The translations under genes and the position numbers were made by a program. From Treponema sp. (GTDB lineage: Bacteria > Spirochaetota > Spirochaetia > Treponematales > Breznakiellaceae), in NCBI GenBank assembly GCA_031281685.1, contig JAITFA010000078.1:1-11705 (forward strand): 11,705 bases of DNA. Direction: 5' to 3'. Below are positions 1 through 7,985 of this stretch, piece after piece. Below the pieces are notes generated by a model. It was given only the letters and a program-made list of their open reading frames with translations. It was not told the origin of the DNA and ran no database searches. The stretch's first letter is position 1; each line of letters starts with the position of its first letter.

Positions 1-45
1 GAATGATACACGAGTAACGCGCAATAGTCATGCGTCATTTAGTGT

Positions 46-158
46 GTGTCTGGCACTAAACCTTAAACCTTGAATGGCTGCTCCTGACAGTGACAGAGAT
101 GGTTGTGTGTCTGGCGCCATGTGCTATGTCTCTGACACCTTCCAACATCTCTGACACC
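46..158 (+). repeat. Cluster of four short near-palindromic motif copies
   Basis: Four copies of one short word lie downstream of the minus-strand operon: GTGTCTGGCAC (46-56), GTGTCTGGCGCC (107-118), GTCTCTGACACC (128-139) and ATCTCTGACACC (147-158). The last two are spaced 19 bp apart. The copies are variants of the odd-length palindrome GTGTC-T-GACAC. Further copies occur elsewhere in this window, including inside genes. Apart from this cluster and a weak hairpin at 235-263, positions 1-252 show nothing recognisable; the only open frame is a short basic one without family resemblance. The function is unknown; it could be a protein-binding site, an uptake-type signal or a mini-repeat. Confidence 0.6.
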
Positions 159-234
159 TCAAAACAAAGACCAGCGTCCGGTCCGCGTGAACGATTGCCG
201 CGGCGCTTACGGCAACATGTATAAAACGCTGCTG

Positions 235-263
235 CCTTGCGCCCTTCCACGTTCAGCGCAAGG
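235..263 (-). terminator. Weak terminator candidate after the TPR gene
   Basis: CCTTGCGC (235-242) and GCGCAAGG (256-263) form a perfect 8-bp inverted repeat with a 13-nt loop. It spans the stop codon of the minus-strand TPR gene. Read on the minus strand, the stem is followed some 8 nt later by only a short T stretch (GTTTTAT), so it is a poor match to an intrinsic terminator. Its position at the end of a five-gene operon is the main support. It could equally be a chance hairpin. Confidence 0.25.
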
Positions 264-2304
264 CGCGAAGCAGGGTGCGAAGTTCAGGATCAGCGGCTGG
301 CGTAGTTACGGCAGGCGCGGCTGACTCTGGCTGGCTCGACTGGAACAGACGCTGTATCGGGTTGCGCGTGTCAGGGTCAGCGGCTGGCGCGGCTGGCTCT
401 GGTACCTGAAGGATAACTTCGTCGCCAGCACTGATACGATCAAAAAAGCCCTTGCGCGTGATGGTTCCTGATGAGACTTCCTCATCAGCGGTGTTAATCA
501 CCAGGGTTCCTACCACCTCATCCTGAGCATAAGAAAGACCCAGACCTTCGCTACTGCTACTAACCGCGCCTTTTTTCACCACATCGTAGACTGTTCCTGC
601 TTTAACGCCGTCAAGACGACCCTTGTCAATAAGACCAATTCCGGCGCGGTACTGGAGCAGTTCGGCACGGAAAGGCAGGGCCGCGACAAGCTGATCCACG
701 ATGCCCCGCACCGCGTTCCGTAGCCGATCCGAACCAGTGCGGTAGGCTGTGAATGTGGCTGCCGACGCACCGGTTCTGCCCACAAAGAGTTCGCCAGTAA
801 CAGCAATGTCCCGCTCATTTTCCGCAACTGAGATAATGATGAAGTAATCAGCGCCGGACTCACGCGCATTTCTAAACGCCTGTGAGTAGGAAGCCGCACG
901 CGGCTCAAGTTCCATAGGACTGATGTTCCGCTCGTGCAAAAGTATGTCCTTTATATAGGAAGAAGCGGTAACACCAGCATCCACATGGTAAAAGCTCGAC
1001 TGGGATACCAAGGAAAATACCCCCAGCTTCCAGTGCGGCTCAGATACGTCCACTGGGTCTACATCCCAGCGGCGATAAAGCGCCTCGTCAAGTAGGTTAT
1101 CGTAGGCTTCCACCGCGTCGTTCAGGGAACGGTCACCCAGCCCAAGTCCCTGCATGAAGCGCAGTTCCTCAAGGTAGCGAGCCGGATAACCCTGAATCCG
1201 CAGAAGCTCGGCGTATTCACGGCGGTCTGCTGCGTAAGGATTGAGCCGCAGCCCCCTGCGGTACTCAAATAGGGATTGCTCAATAAAGTTGCGGTTCTTG
1301 AAATCGCGTGCGCGGTTAAAGTGCCAAGTAGCCCAAGCTACGCGCCGGGAATCTTCAAGGCTGGTGTAGGATATAAGCAATTCCTCAAGTGTTGCCCTGA
1401 TAAACTCATCATTCGGATCAATGAGTGCGGCAGTTGAGAGAATCGTGATGGCGTCCGCGTTCCGGCCAAGTCTTATGTAGGAAATGCCTTTGAGATACCA
1501 CGCCCCAATGTCCTCGCGGTTCGCGGCAATGGCTTCGTCAGCAAGGCGACTCGCGTCCTCAAACTGGCCGGAGCGGTAACGGAGGCTGGCAAGCAGGGAA
1601 CGGGCTGGCGCATACCCAGGCCGGTAATGCAGGGCGCTTTCCGCGTAACGGGTCGCGGTACTCAAACTGCCGGAGCGGGATTCAAGATAGGCCGCGTAGT
1701 AGTAAACGCGGTAATCGGTTGGATGCTGGACCATAGCACGTTCAATATAGGTGCGGGCGCTCTCGGTTTCGCCCAAGGAACTCAGAACAAGTGCCAGAGA
1801 CACAAGAAGCCGACGGTCGTCAGGATAGCGGCGCACCGCCTCCTGATAGCGCGTTATCGCGTCTCCCGCATGGCCGCGGGCGATATCCAGTTCAGAGGCA
1901 GCAAATAACGCCTCACGGTTGTACGGCTCACGCGCCAGCACATCGTTAATCACCGACGAGGCGCTGTCGAGCTGTCCAAGTGCAATAAGGGTGAATGCCT
2001 CAAGGTTCGTCAGCGCAAGATTACCCCGCGACAGGGAACGCGCCTTCCGTACCCAAGTCAACGCCTCATCAAACTCAGAAAGCTCATAGTAGCACTCGGC
2101 AAGAGCGGCGGTTGCCTCAGCGTGGGCGCTGCTAAGACGCAAGCATTCAAGCAGGGATTCCACCGCCGAGTACCAGTCCTCCTCGCTCATAAACACGCGC
2201 CCACGCTCGTAGTAGGAACTTGCGCTGATATAAGTTTGGGCATGAACCGGCAAAGTCAGCAGGGAAAAAGCACAGAGTAATAATGCTGTATAAAAAGTTT
2301 TCAT
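253..2304 (-). CDS. Secreted TPR-repeat protein with FlgT-like C-terminal region
   Basis: This is a 683-residue exported protein of unknown precise role. A clear signal peptide (KTFYTALLLCAFSLL, cleavage probably after VHAQ near residue 23) has no lipobox cysteine, so a periplasmic location is inferred. Residues about 25-330 are tandem tetratricopeptide repeats with the usual W/L-G-Y-A-P pattern (for example AEATAALAECYYELSEFDEA), a scaffold for protein-protein contacts. Residues about 425-550 look like the CsgG/LpoB type of alpha/beta domain. Residues about 555-640 (RAGIGLIDKGRLDGVKAG and following) resemble the C-terminal domain of FlgT-type proteins. The last 45 residues are Ala/Pro-rich with a duplicated AADP-D/E segment. 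It is the last gene of the phoH operon. Its ATG overlaps the corC stop by 4 bp (ATGA), with GAGAGGG just upstream as ribosome binding site. Domain assignments beyond TPR are by eye. Confidence 0.85.
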   Translation of the reverse strand: MKTFYTALLLCAFSLLTLPVHAQTYISASSYYERGRVFMSEEDWYSAVESLLECLRLSSAHAEATAALAECYYELSEFDEALTWVRKARSLSRGNLALTNLEAFTLIALGQLDSASSVINDVLAREPYNREALFAASELDIARGHAGDAITRYQEAVRRYPDDRRLLVSLALVLSSLGETESARTYIERAMVQHPTDYRVYYYAAYLESRSGSLSTATRYAESALHYRPGYAPARSLLASLRYRSGQFEDASRLADEAIAANREDIGAWYLKGISYIRLGRNADAITILSTAALIDPNDEFIRATLEELLISYTSLEDSRRVAWATWHFNRARDFKNRNFIEQSLFEYRRGLRLNPYAADRREYAELLRIQGYPARYLEELRFMQGLGLGDRSLNDAVEAYDNLLDEALYRRWDVDPVDVSEPHWKLGVFSLVSQSSFYHVDAGVTASSYIKDILLHERNISPMELEPRAASYSQAFRNARESGADYFIIISVAENERDIAVTGELFVGRTGASAATFTAYRTGSDRLRNAVRGIVDQLVAALPFRAELLQYRAGIGLIDKGRLDGVKAGTVYDVVKKGAVSSSSEGLGLSYAQDEVVGTLVINTADEEVSSGTITRKGFFDRISAGDEVILQVPEPAAPAADPDTRNPIQRLFQSSQPESAAPAVTTPAADPELRTLLRALR
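284..389 (-). repeat. Duplicated 19-bp segment in the TPR gene 3' end
   Basis: Positions 284-302 and 371-389 match at 18 of 19 bases. They encode the repeated AADP-D/E stretch of the Ala/Pro-rich tail, around residues 639-645 and 668-674. This is low-complexity coding DNA that probably arose by slippage or local duplication. Confidence 0.6.
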
Positions 2305-3080
2305 TGGTCCCTCTCTGGAGTTTCTGATTTTAAGATAAGTTTAACCGTGTTAATCTTATGGCCATCCATATCCTGAATGATAATATCATGTCCCTTGTAC
2401 ACGAGCTTCTCGTCTTTTACCGGAATCTTCCCGAACAGATCAAAAACGAAACCGCCCAGTGTATCAAAATCATCAGCAGGAAGCTCAATGCCAACCGCCT
2501 TAGCAAGAGTATCAAGATTTATACGCGCATCGCAAAGAAAGGTTCCCTCGCTTAACTTGAGTATCTCAGGCGTCTCGTTGTCAAACTCGTCCTGAATGTC
2601 TCCGATGATCTCTTCCAGTATGTCTTCCATGCAGATAATGCCGGACACGCCGCCGTACTCATCAACCACCACCGCGATATGTACACGCTTATGGCGCAGT
2701 TCCTTGAGCAGATCATAGATGCGCTTTGATTCAGGAACAAAAAACGGTTTCCTGATGATCTTTCGCAGGTCGAATTCCGCGTCCTTGAGTAGATAGCTCA
2801 GTACATCTTTCACATAGAGAATCCCGATCACGTTATCAATCGTCTCCTCATACACGGGAAAACGGGAATGGCCGCTGTCAGCCATGCAGGTAAGCAGTTC
2901 AGTCTTGGACGCATCGACTTCCAGAAACACCGTGTCAATGCGGGGAACCATAATCTCCTTGACTACGGTTTCGGGCAGGTCAAGCACGCCCTGAATCATT
3001 GTTTGTTGTTCGGTTTCCAGCGACTGAAATACCTTGCGGCGCAGTTCGCCGTCTTTCTTGAAAATGGACTTTAAGTTCAT
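2301..3080 (-). CDS. corC: CorC/HlyC-family CBS-domain protein
   Basis: This 259-residue cytoplasmic protein is of the YbeX/CorC type. Residues about 40-160 form a pair of CBS domains: the first begins at VKEIMVPRIDTVFLEVDAS with SRFPVYEETIDNVIGIL following, and the second contains VAVVVDEYGG-like sequence (HIAVVVDEYGGVSGIICMED). Residues about 180-255 are the CorC_HlyC domain (DDFDTLGGFVFDLFGKIP). There is no DUF21 membrane domain, so this is the soluble short form. Family members bind adenine nucleotides and have been linked to Mg/Co efflux and, next to ybeY, to ribosome quality; which applies here cannot be told. The start ATG overlaps the ybeY stop by 4 bp and its own stop overlaps the TPR start by 4 bp, so translation is probably coupled. 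A GGGGAG about 13 nt upstream is a distant ribosome binding site. Confidence 0.92.
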   Translation of the reverse strand: MNLKSIFKKDGELRRKVFQSLETEQQTMIQGVLDLPETVVKEIMVPRIDTVFLEVDASKTELLTCMADSGHSRFPVYEETIDNVIGILYVKDVLSYLLKDAEFDLRKIIRKPFFVPESKRIYDLLKELRHKRVHIAVVVDEYGGVSGIICMEDILEEIIGDIQDEFDNETPEILKLSEGTFLCDARINLDTLAKAVGIELPADDFDTLGGFVFDLFGKIPVKDEKLVYKGHDIIIQDMDGHKINTVKLILKSETPERDQ

Positions 3081-3532
3081 GGGATCACCCGCTCCCCAGC
3101 CAGTTCAGCCACGATAGTCTCCTGAAATTGCAACATCGGCTCGGTTTCCGCGTTACTCGCATGATCAAAACCGCCTAAATGTAGAATACCATGAATCAGA
3201 AGCCGGCGTAACTCCTCATCCTCAGAAACCGCAAAATACCGTGCGTTTTCTTTAAGGGTTTCCAGGGATATAAGCAGGTCGCCTGGCAAGAACCGCGTCT
3301 CCCCGCCTTCGTCTATGCTTTCCCCAAGCGGGAAGGAAAGGATGTCCGTCGCTTCATCCTTGCCCCGAAACCGTATGTTCAAATCGCGGATACAGGCGTT
3401 GTCGCAAAACACAAGCGAAAGGTCCCACTGGTCCCATTTAAGATAAGCAAGCACTTTTTGTATAAAGACTTCAGCATTACTAGTCCATGGAGGAATCTCA
3501 ATTCCTTCGGCGCTGATTTCAACGCGGTTCAT
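3077..3532 (-). CDS. ybeY: Endoribonuclease YbeY (rRNA maturation factor)
   Basis: This 151-residue metal-dependent endoribonuclease acts in 16S rRNA 3'-end maturation and ribosome quality control in the cytoplasm. The zinc-binding signature H-G-x-L-H-L-x-G-x-D-H is intact at residues 114-124 (HGILHLGGFDH), giving His114, His118 and His124. The conserved NIRFRGKDEATDILSFP stretch precedes it at residues 52-68. Length is typical for the family. It starts 12 nt after the 7TM-HD stop; AGAGG lies 7 nt before the ATG and is a good ribosome binding site. An overlapping upstream ATG reaches a stop after two codons and can be ignored. The 3' end overlaps corC by 4 bp. Placement between PhoH/PgpH and CorC is the arrangement known from many bacteria. 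Confidence 0.96.
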   Translation of the reverse strand: MNRVEISAEGIEIPPWTSNAEVFIQKVLAYLKWDQWDLSLVFCDNACIRDLNIRFRGKDEATDILSFPLGESIDEGGETRFLPGDLLISLETLKENARYFAVSEDEELRRLLIHGILHLGGFDHASNAETEPMLQFQETIVAELAGERVIP

Positions 3533-3544
3533 TGCATAGCCTCT

Positions 3545-5755
3545 TTAAGCACTGACCCCTGCCACTGGTTCTTTGGGCGGCAGTTTGGGGTACTCAATGC
3601 GGGAATGGTAGTGGGCGGCAAGCGAGCGAACAAAGGCTTTCTTGATGATTTCAAGGTCACGAAAGGTGAGTTCCGATTCGGCAAGCTGGCCATGCTCAAC
3701 CTTGCCGGTGATGAGTTCCTGAATGAACTTTTCGATCTTTGCGGCGGTCGGCTTCTCAAGGCTTCGGCACGCGGCCTCTGACACATCGGCCAACATCACG
3801 ACTGCTGATTCGCGCGAACGCGGGGGACTGCCCGGATAGGAAAAATCTCCCGGGCTTACCTGCGGGTCTTGTTTCAATGCCTCGTTATAGAACCATGTGA
3901 TCACTGAATTCCCGTGATGTTCGGCAATGATATCAATAACCGCACGGGGAAGTCCCAGTGCGTGTGCCTTTTCCACGCCCAGCTTCACATGACTGCGAAT
4001 CACGGTGGCTGAAAGGCGGGGCGGAAGCTCATTGTGCTTGTTATAGGTAGTCTGGTTTTCCACAAAATACTCCGGCTGCTCCATCTTCCCGATGTCGTGA
4101 TAATAAGCCCCGACCCTCGCCAGCAGGGGATTGGCCCCGATTTCGCGGCAGGCGCTCTCAGCAAGGTTCGCCACTGTGAGCGAATGAGTATAGGTGCCGG
4201 GGGCTATGGTGAATAGTTTTTTGAGCGTAGGGGAGTTAAGGTCGGCAAGCTCTATCAGCCTGAACGTTGTTACCGCATCAAGCGCGTGTTCCAGCGGCGG
4301 CAGTAGCCCCAGCACGAGCATACCTGACGCGATGCCGTTAAAGGCTGCCCAGAACAGCACGATTGGGTACCACGAAAGCGCGGCTCGCTGGATAAGCAGG
4401 ATGGCAATCGTGGCCACCGCGTGGGCAGCGGCGATGATGAGGCCAGCCCGTACCAAGTCCATGCGTTTCTCGGCATTTCTTAAGAGGTATGAGGCGACAA
4501 TCCCCGACACCAACGCGAAGAAGTATGACCAGGTGTCAAACGAGTCGGAGAGAAACGCGCTCAATGGCAGGGCAAAAGCCATAAGCAGCGCAAGTGGTAC
4601 ATCGATAAGAATCGCCGGCAACATAACTACCAGCGCAGTTGGCAGAATAATGGATACCGGAAAGTACTCTGTGTTAAAAGAAAGATTTTTCACAAGCACA
4701 GCGCCGATCAGGTACAGGGCTGAAAGTATGGCAAGCAGATAGATTTCTTCGTTACTCAGGGTGTGGCTGGTCAGTTTCACTGTTCCAAGGAAGATGAACA
4801 GCACGTAGAGGAGCAGGAGGATCATGGTCTGCCCCACGATTGTGCGGGGGTCTTTGCCTGAGACGGCTGATTTCAGGGCTTCTAGTTCTATCATGGCTTC
4901 CGCGCTGATAATAAAACCACGTTTGATGATCCGCGTTCCCGGCTCAATGTACTTCACCACTGGCTCAATCTGAATGTTTGCCTCAATGAGCCGCTGTTCA
5001 GTATCAGCCTCAGAGAACACCACGTTTGCTTTAATAAACGGCGACAACAAGTCCCACGCAATCACCTTGAACGACGCAGGCGCGTCAGACGCGATGTAAC
5101 GGTCTATGGCGTTGTTCAGGTTTGCCAGCGTAAGGATATGGGAAAAAGCGATTCGCTCCCGTTCATTACGGCTCCCATAATTGTGGAGCAGTTCAACCTG
5201 TTCTGTGTTGAATCGCTCAACAAGGGCAGCGCTTGGCAGCGCAAAGATGCCTGTATCAAGCACCTGTTTCAGCGTAGCCATACCTGCGTCAAGGATTTGC
5301 AGACGTTCTTCATCATTGTAGAGCATATCAAGGATTTCATCGTTAAACTGCATGGGAAAATTGGTGTCTATCTTGCTAAGATAGTCTCTGGTCGATATGC
5401 CGGTATCGAAGACGGCTTTTGAAAAGTCAACGAAGTCCTGGTAAGAGTTCTGGACTTCCTCGTTTACCTCAAGGGAATACTTGAACACCGGCGAAATCTG
5501 TCGTAGCTCGGCCTCGCGGCGGAGACGAGTCGCCTTCTCGTCAATATAAGAGATGCGGCTCTCGGCAATCACGTCCCGTTCCGCGACCCGCCCCTCCTCA
5601 AAGTCGCGGAAATCATCAATTACCCCGTCTGAATATAGGCTGTTGATGATAAAAGCAGCGGTGATAAGAAAGGCGACGAGCGTTACAATGGAAGGCAGAA
5701 GACGGAATTTAGGCAATCGGGGGAGGGGTTTATTCGGTTTTTTTTTGGTTGTCAT
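3545..5755 (-). CDS. pgpH: 7TM-HD membrane phosphohydrolase, PgpH (c-di-AMP phosphodiesterase) family
   Basis: This 736-residue integral membrane protein has, in order: an N-terminal membrane helix (residues about 19-42, LLPSIVTLVAFLITAAF), an extracytoplasmic 7TMR-HDED-type domain (about 60-295), seven hydrophobic helices (about 305-490), and a cytoplasmic HD phosphohydrolase domain (about 510-700). Likely metal ligands are all present: His524 (THSLTVANL), His553-Asp554 (YYHDIGKME), His589 (RSHVKLG), His613/His614 (AEHHGNS) and Asp657. Characterised family members hydrolyse the second messenger c-di-AMP; that substrate is inferred here. The ATG overlaps the 3' end of phoH by 26 bp, with no ribosome binding site visible upstream, suggesting coupled translation. 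An A9 run (minus strand, 5738-5746) lies in the overlap. The motif around Asp657 reads LADVSEAA, where I would expect LADSVEAA. Confidence 0.93.
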   Translation of the reverse strand: MTTKKKPNKPLPRLPKFRLLPSIVTLVAFLITAAFIINSLYSDGVIDDFRDFEEGRVAERDVIAESRISYIDEKATRLRREAELRQISPVFKYSLEVNEEVQNSYQDFVDFSKAVFDTGISTRDYLSKIDTNFPMQFNDEILDMLYNDEERLQILDAGMATLKQVLDTGIFALPSAALVERFNTEQVELLHNYGSRNERERIAFSHILTLANLNNAIDRYIASDAPASFKVIAWDLLSPFIKANVVFSEADTEQRLIEANIQIEPVVKYIEPGTRIIKRGFIISAEAMIELEALKSAVSGKDPRTIVGQTMILLLLYVLFIFLGTVKLTSHTLSNEEIYLLAILSALYLIGAVLVKNLSFNTEYFPVSIILPTALVVMLPAILIDVPLALLMAFALPLSAFLSDSFDTWSYFFALVSGIVASYLLRNAEKRMDLVRAGLIIAAAHAVATIAILLIQRAALSWYPIVLFWAAFNGIASGMLVLGLLPPLEHALDAVTTFRLIELADLNSPTLKKLFTIAPGTYTHSLTVANLAESACREIGANPLLARVGAYYHDIGKMEQPEYFVENQTTYNKHNELPPRLSATVIRSHVKLGVEKAHALGLPRAVIDIIAEHHGNSVITWFYNEALKQDPQVSPGDFSYPGSPPRSRESAVVMLADVSEAACRSLEKPTAAKIEKFIQELITGKVEHGQLAESELTFRDLEIIKKAFVRSLAAHYHSRIEYPKLPPKEPVAGVSA

Positions 5756-6752
5756 AGGCTTGTATAATCTTTTTAATCAATGGGTTACGTACTACATCGC
5801 CGGTATGCAGATAGGCAAAGTAGAGTCCCTCAACGTCTGAGAGGATCGAAACAGCGTGCATAAGTCCTGAATCAACACGGCGAGGCAGGTCGATCTGGGT
5901 AGTGTCGCCAGTGATAATAGCCCGCGAACCTTCGCCAATGCGTGTAAGGAACATCTTCATCTGTTCCTTGGTAGTGTTCTGCGCTTCATCAAGGATCACC
6001 ACAGCGTCGTTGAGACTGCGCCCGCGCATATAGGCGAGTGGCGCGATTTCGATAACATGGTTTTCTTCCATGCGCCGAATCACTTCAAAGGGTACAAGCG
6101 CCTCCATAGCGTCGTAGAGTGGCCGCAGGTATGGGTTAATCTTCTGGGCGAGGTCTCCGGGCAGGAAGCCCAGACTTTCGCCAGCCTCAACCACTGGTCG
6201 GGTTAGCACCAGTTTCCGCGCCTCCTTTGCCAGCACCAGACGCAGGGCCTCGGCCACGGCAAGAAAGGTTTTTCCAGTTCCTGCTGGCCCGATGCAGAAA
6301 CTTATGTCGTGAGAGCGTATTCCCAGCACATAGAGCGCCTGATTTCTACCCCGTGGGTAGACGCGGGCAAACCCATGAGGAATCTGAATCATAGCATCAC
6401 GGAAGAAATCAGCGCTTGTCTTCTGAACCAGCGTAGCTTCCCGCGCCGAAGTGTCAGAGGCAGTAACACTGACTGCGGCGGCGATACCAGTTGCGCCGGC
6501 CAGCGTGCGGATATATGCGGGGGAAGGCTGTTCCCCCTCTCGTACCACCGCAATGAGGTTATCCATCACTGACTTGAAACGTTCCCGGCCATTGAGACCA
6601 GCGCCTTGCAAACGAATCTCATTTCCCCTCGCCGTGATACGTCCCCCTAAAGCGCCTTCGATAAGTTTCAGATTTCCATCATTCGCGCCACACACGCCAG
6701 AAAGCAGTTCATGATTATCCAATACGATGGTTATACTATCATCCAATTCCAT
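5730..6752 (-). CDS. phoH: PhoH-like (YbeZ-type) ATPase
   Basis: This 340-residue cytoplasmic P-loop ATPase is of the PhoH/YbeZ family, a partner of YbeY in RNA metabolism. An N-terminal KH-like region (residues 1-85) is followed by a short Ala/Ser/Thr-rich linker (about 87-109) and the ATPase domain. Walker A is GPAGTGKT (155-162), Walker B is VVILDEAQNT (251-260), and the conserved RPVVEAGESLGFLPGD (185-200) and TGDTTQIDLP (281-290) are intact. It is the first gene of the five-gene operon. No Shine-Dalgarno sequence precedes the ATG, while a good promoter ends 8 nt before it, so the mRNA may be leaderless. The linker carries GCC TCT GAC ACT, the same short DNA word seen elsewhere in the window. 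Confidence 0.95.
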   Translation of the reverse strand: MELDDSITIVLDNHELLSGVCGANDGNLKLIEGALGGRITARGNEIRLQGAGLNGRERFKSVMDNLIAVVREGEQPSPAYIRTLAGATGIAAAVSVTASDTSAREATLVQKTSADFFRDAMIQIPHGFARVYPRGRNQALYVLGIRSHDISFCIGPAGTGKTFLAVAEALRLVLAKEARKLVLTRPVVEAGESLGFLPGDLAQKINPYLRPLYDAMEALVPFEVIRRMEENHVIEIAPLAYMRGRSLNDAVVILDEAQNTTKEQMKMFLTRIGEGSRAIITGDTTQIDLPRRVDSGLMHAVSILSDVEGLYFAYLHTGDVVRNPLIKKIIQAYDNQKKTE

Positions 6753-6760
6753 TACGAAAG

Positions 6761-6788
6761 TTTATAACTGTGTGAAGAGCGTAGTCAA
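6761..6788 (-). promoter_or_regulatory. Putative sigma-70 promoter of the phoH operon
   Basis: On the minus strand TTGACT (6783-6788) and TATAAA (6761-6766) are separated by 16 bp, each matching the sigma-70 consensus at 5 of 6 positions. Only 8 nt separate the -10 box from the phoH ATG (A at 6752), so a start 6-8 nt after the -10 would give a leader of zero to two bases. This is consistent with the absence of a ribosome binding site. Confidence 0.5.
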
Positions 6789-6813
6789 GCAGACGCAAGA
6801 GAATTCACAATGC

Positions 6814-6843
6814 TTGAGATGATTATAGGACACAGGCTATGAT
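6814..6843 (+). promoter_or_regulatory. Putative sigma-70 promoter of ruvB-queA
   Basis: TTGAGA (6814-6819) and TATGAT (6838-6843) are separated by 18 bp. The -10 box ends 5 nt before the ruvB ATG at 6849, again predicting a leaderless or nearly leaderless transcript. The match is moderate and the AT-rich 96-bp gap offers alternatives (for example TATAGG at 6825). Confidence 0.35.
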
Positions 6844-6848
6844 AAGCC

Positions 6849-7985
6849 ATGGCAAAACGAAAGCCGGTGTCTGGCACCACCAACAACTCAGTGTCTGGCG
6901 CCGCCGCGCCTTTAGCGCAAACATCTCCAGCGATTGCGCCGGAGACAGGTATCGTACATTCGGAGCATCCTCTTGCGCCTGAGGAGCGGGATATGGATAT
7001 GCCGCTCCGTCCCCAGTCGCTCAAGGACTTCCTCGGTCAGGCAAAGCTCAAGGAAAACCTCGCCATTTTTATCAATGCGGCTAAACAGCGCGGCGAAAGC
7101 CTCGATCACCTCTTCCTCAATGGCCCGCCCGGGTTGGGAAAAACCACGCTTGCCCAGGTGGTGGCGCATGAACTGAACGTCGATTTCAAGCAAACTTCAG
7201 CGCCAGCACTGGATAAGCCCAAAGACCTTGCCGGTATTCTTACAACCGTTACCGAAAAAACCGTGTTTTTTATTGATGAGATACACCGTCTGAAACCCGC
7301 TATTGAAGAAATGCTTTATATAGCTATGGAAGACTATGAGCTTGACTGGATCATCGGACAGGGAGCGAGCGCCCGTACCCTGCGTATCTCGATACCGCCG
7401 TTTACGCTCATTGGCGCGACAACAAAAGCCGGTAATGTGTCGAGCCCGCTCATCGACCGTTTCGGGATAAACTGTCGTTTCTCATTCTACGAACAGGCTG
7501 ACATGGAGGCCATACTGCGCCGTTCCGCCGGCATACTCAAGACAAGGATAGACAACGATGCCGCCGCCCTGCTTGCCACATCGTCGCGTGGCACACCGCG
7601 TGTAGCGAACCTCTTACTACGCCGGATGCGTGACTTTGCCTTGTTTATGGGGCAAGAGTCCATCACTACTGAGGTAGTACAAGAAGGTCTGAAACGGCTG
7701 GAAATCGACGCGCTGGGCCTTGAACAGCAGGACCGCGAAATACTGCGCGTCATCATTGAACGCTACAACGGCGGGCCAGTCGGCGCGGAAACCCTCGCTA
7801 TCAGCGTTGGCGAAGCGGTTGATACCCTCGAAGATTATTACGAGCCGTACCTGATTCAGGCAGGCTTATTGCAACGCACGCCGCGAGGCAGACTGGTTAC
7901 TGACCTTGCGTATCGTCATCTTAACCTACGCCGGCAACAGGAAGATTTTTTTTATAAAAATGAAAACAGCGGACTTTTATTTTGA
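6849..7985 (+). CDS. ruvB: Holliday junction branch migration ATPase RuvB
   Basis: This 378-residue AAA+ motor of the RuvAB complex drives branch migration of Holliday junctions in recombination and repair. Walker A is GPPGLGKTT (92-100), Walker [10 protein letters not shown] (140-148), sensor 1 [10 protein letters not shown] (186-195), the arginine finger is in LIDRFG (Arg204), sensor 2 is in [13 protein letters not shown] (247-259), and the C-terminal winged helix contains LLQRTPRGR (340-348). The catalytic core begins at about residue 50 ([12 protein letters not shown]). The roughly 45 residues before it are longer than usual and low in complexity, including [14 protein letters not shown], encoded by two copies of the window's short DNA motif. 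No ATG or GTG closer to the core gives the normal short N-terminus except ATG codons right at MDMPLRP, so the first ATG is kept. No Shine-Dalgarno is visible. ruvA is not in the window. Confidence 0.96.
   Translation: MAKRKPVSGTTNNSVSGAAAPLAQTSPAIAPETGIVHSEHPLAPEERDMDMPLRPQSLKDFLGQAKLKENLAIFINAAKQRGESLDHLFLNGPPGLGKTTLAQVVAHELNVDFKQTSAPALDKPKDLAGILTTVTEKTVFFIDEIHRLKPAIEEMLYIAMEDYELDWIIGQGASARTLRISIPPFTLIGATTKAGNVSSPLIDRFGINCRFSFYEQADMEAILRRSAGILKTRIDNDAAALLATSSRGTPRVANLLLRRMRDFALFMGQESITTEVVQEGLKRLEIDALGLEQQDREILRVIIERYNGGPVGAETLAISVGEAVDTLEDYYEPYLIQAGLLQRTPRGRLVTDLAYRHLNLRRQQEDFFYKNENSGLLF
6867..6902 (+). repeat. Two in-frame copies of the short motif in ruvB
   Basis: GTGTCTGGCACC (6867-6878) and GTGTCTGGCGCC (6891-6902), 24 bp apart, lie in the variable N-terminal extension of RuvB. 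They encode VSGT and VSGA. Both sit in phase with the reading frame. QueA carries a related stretch (VSGTNN) at 8764 onward. Confidence 0.6.

Noticed and set aside
56..250. Small 64-codon gene on the minus strand
   Set aside because: GTG start without a ribosome binding site, no resemblance to a family, and the sequence is largely made of the repeated short motif.
3458..4742. Plus-strand open frames opposite ybeY and pgpH
   Set aside because: They are shadows of well-supported minus-strand genes and show no domain features.
7906..7959. Upstream TTG start for queA
   Set aside because: It adds 18 residues unlike QueA; the ATG at 7960 gives the standard N-terminus.
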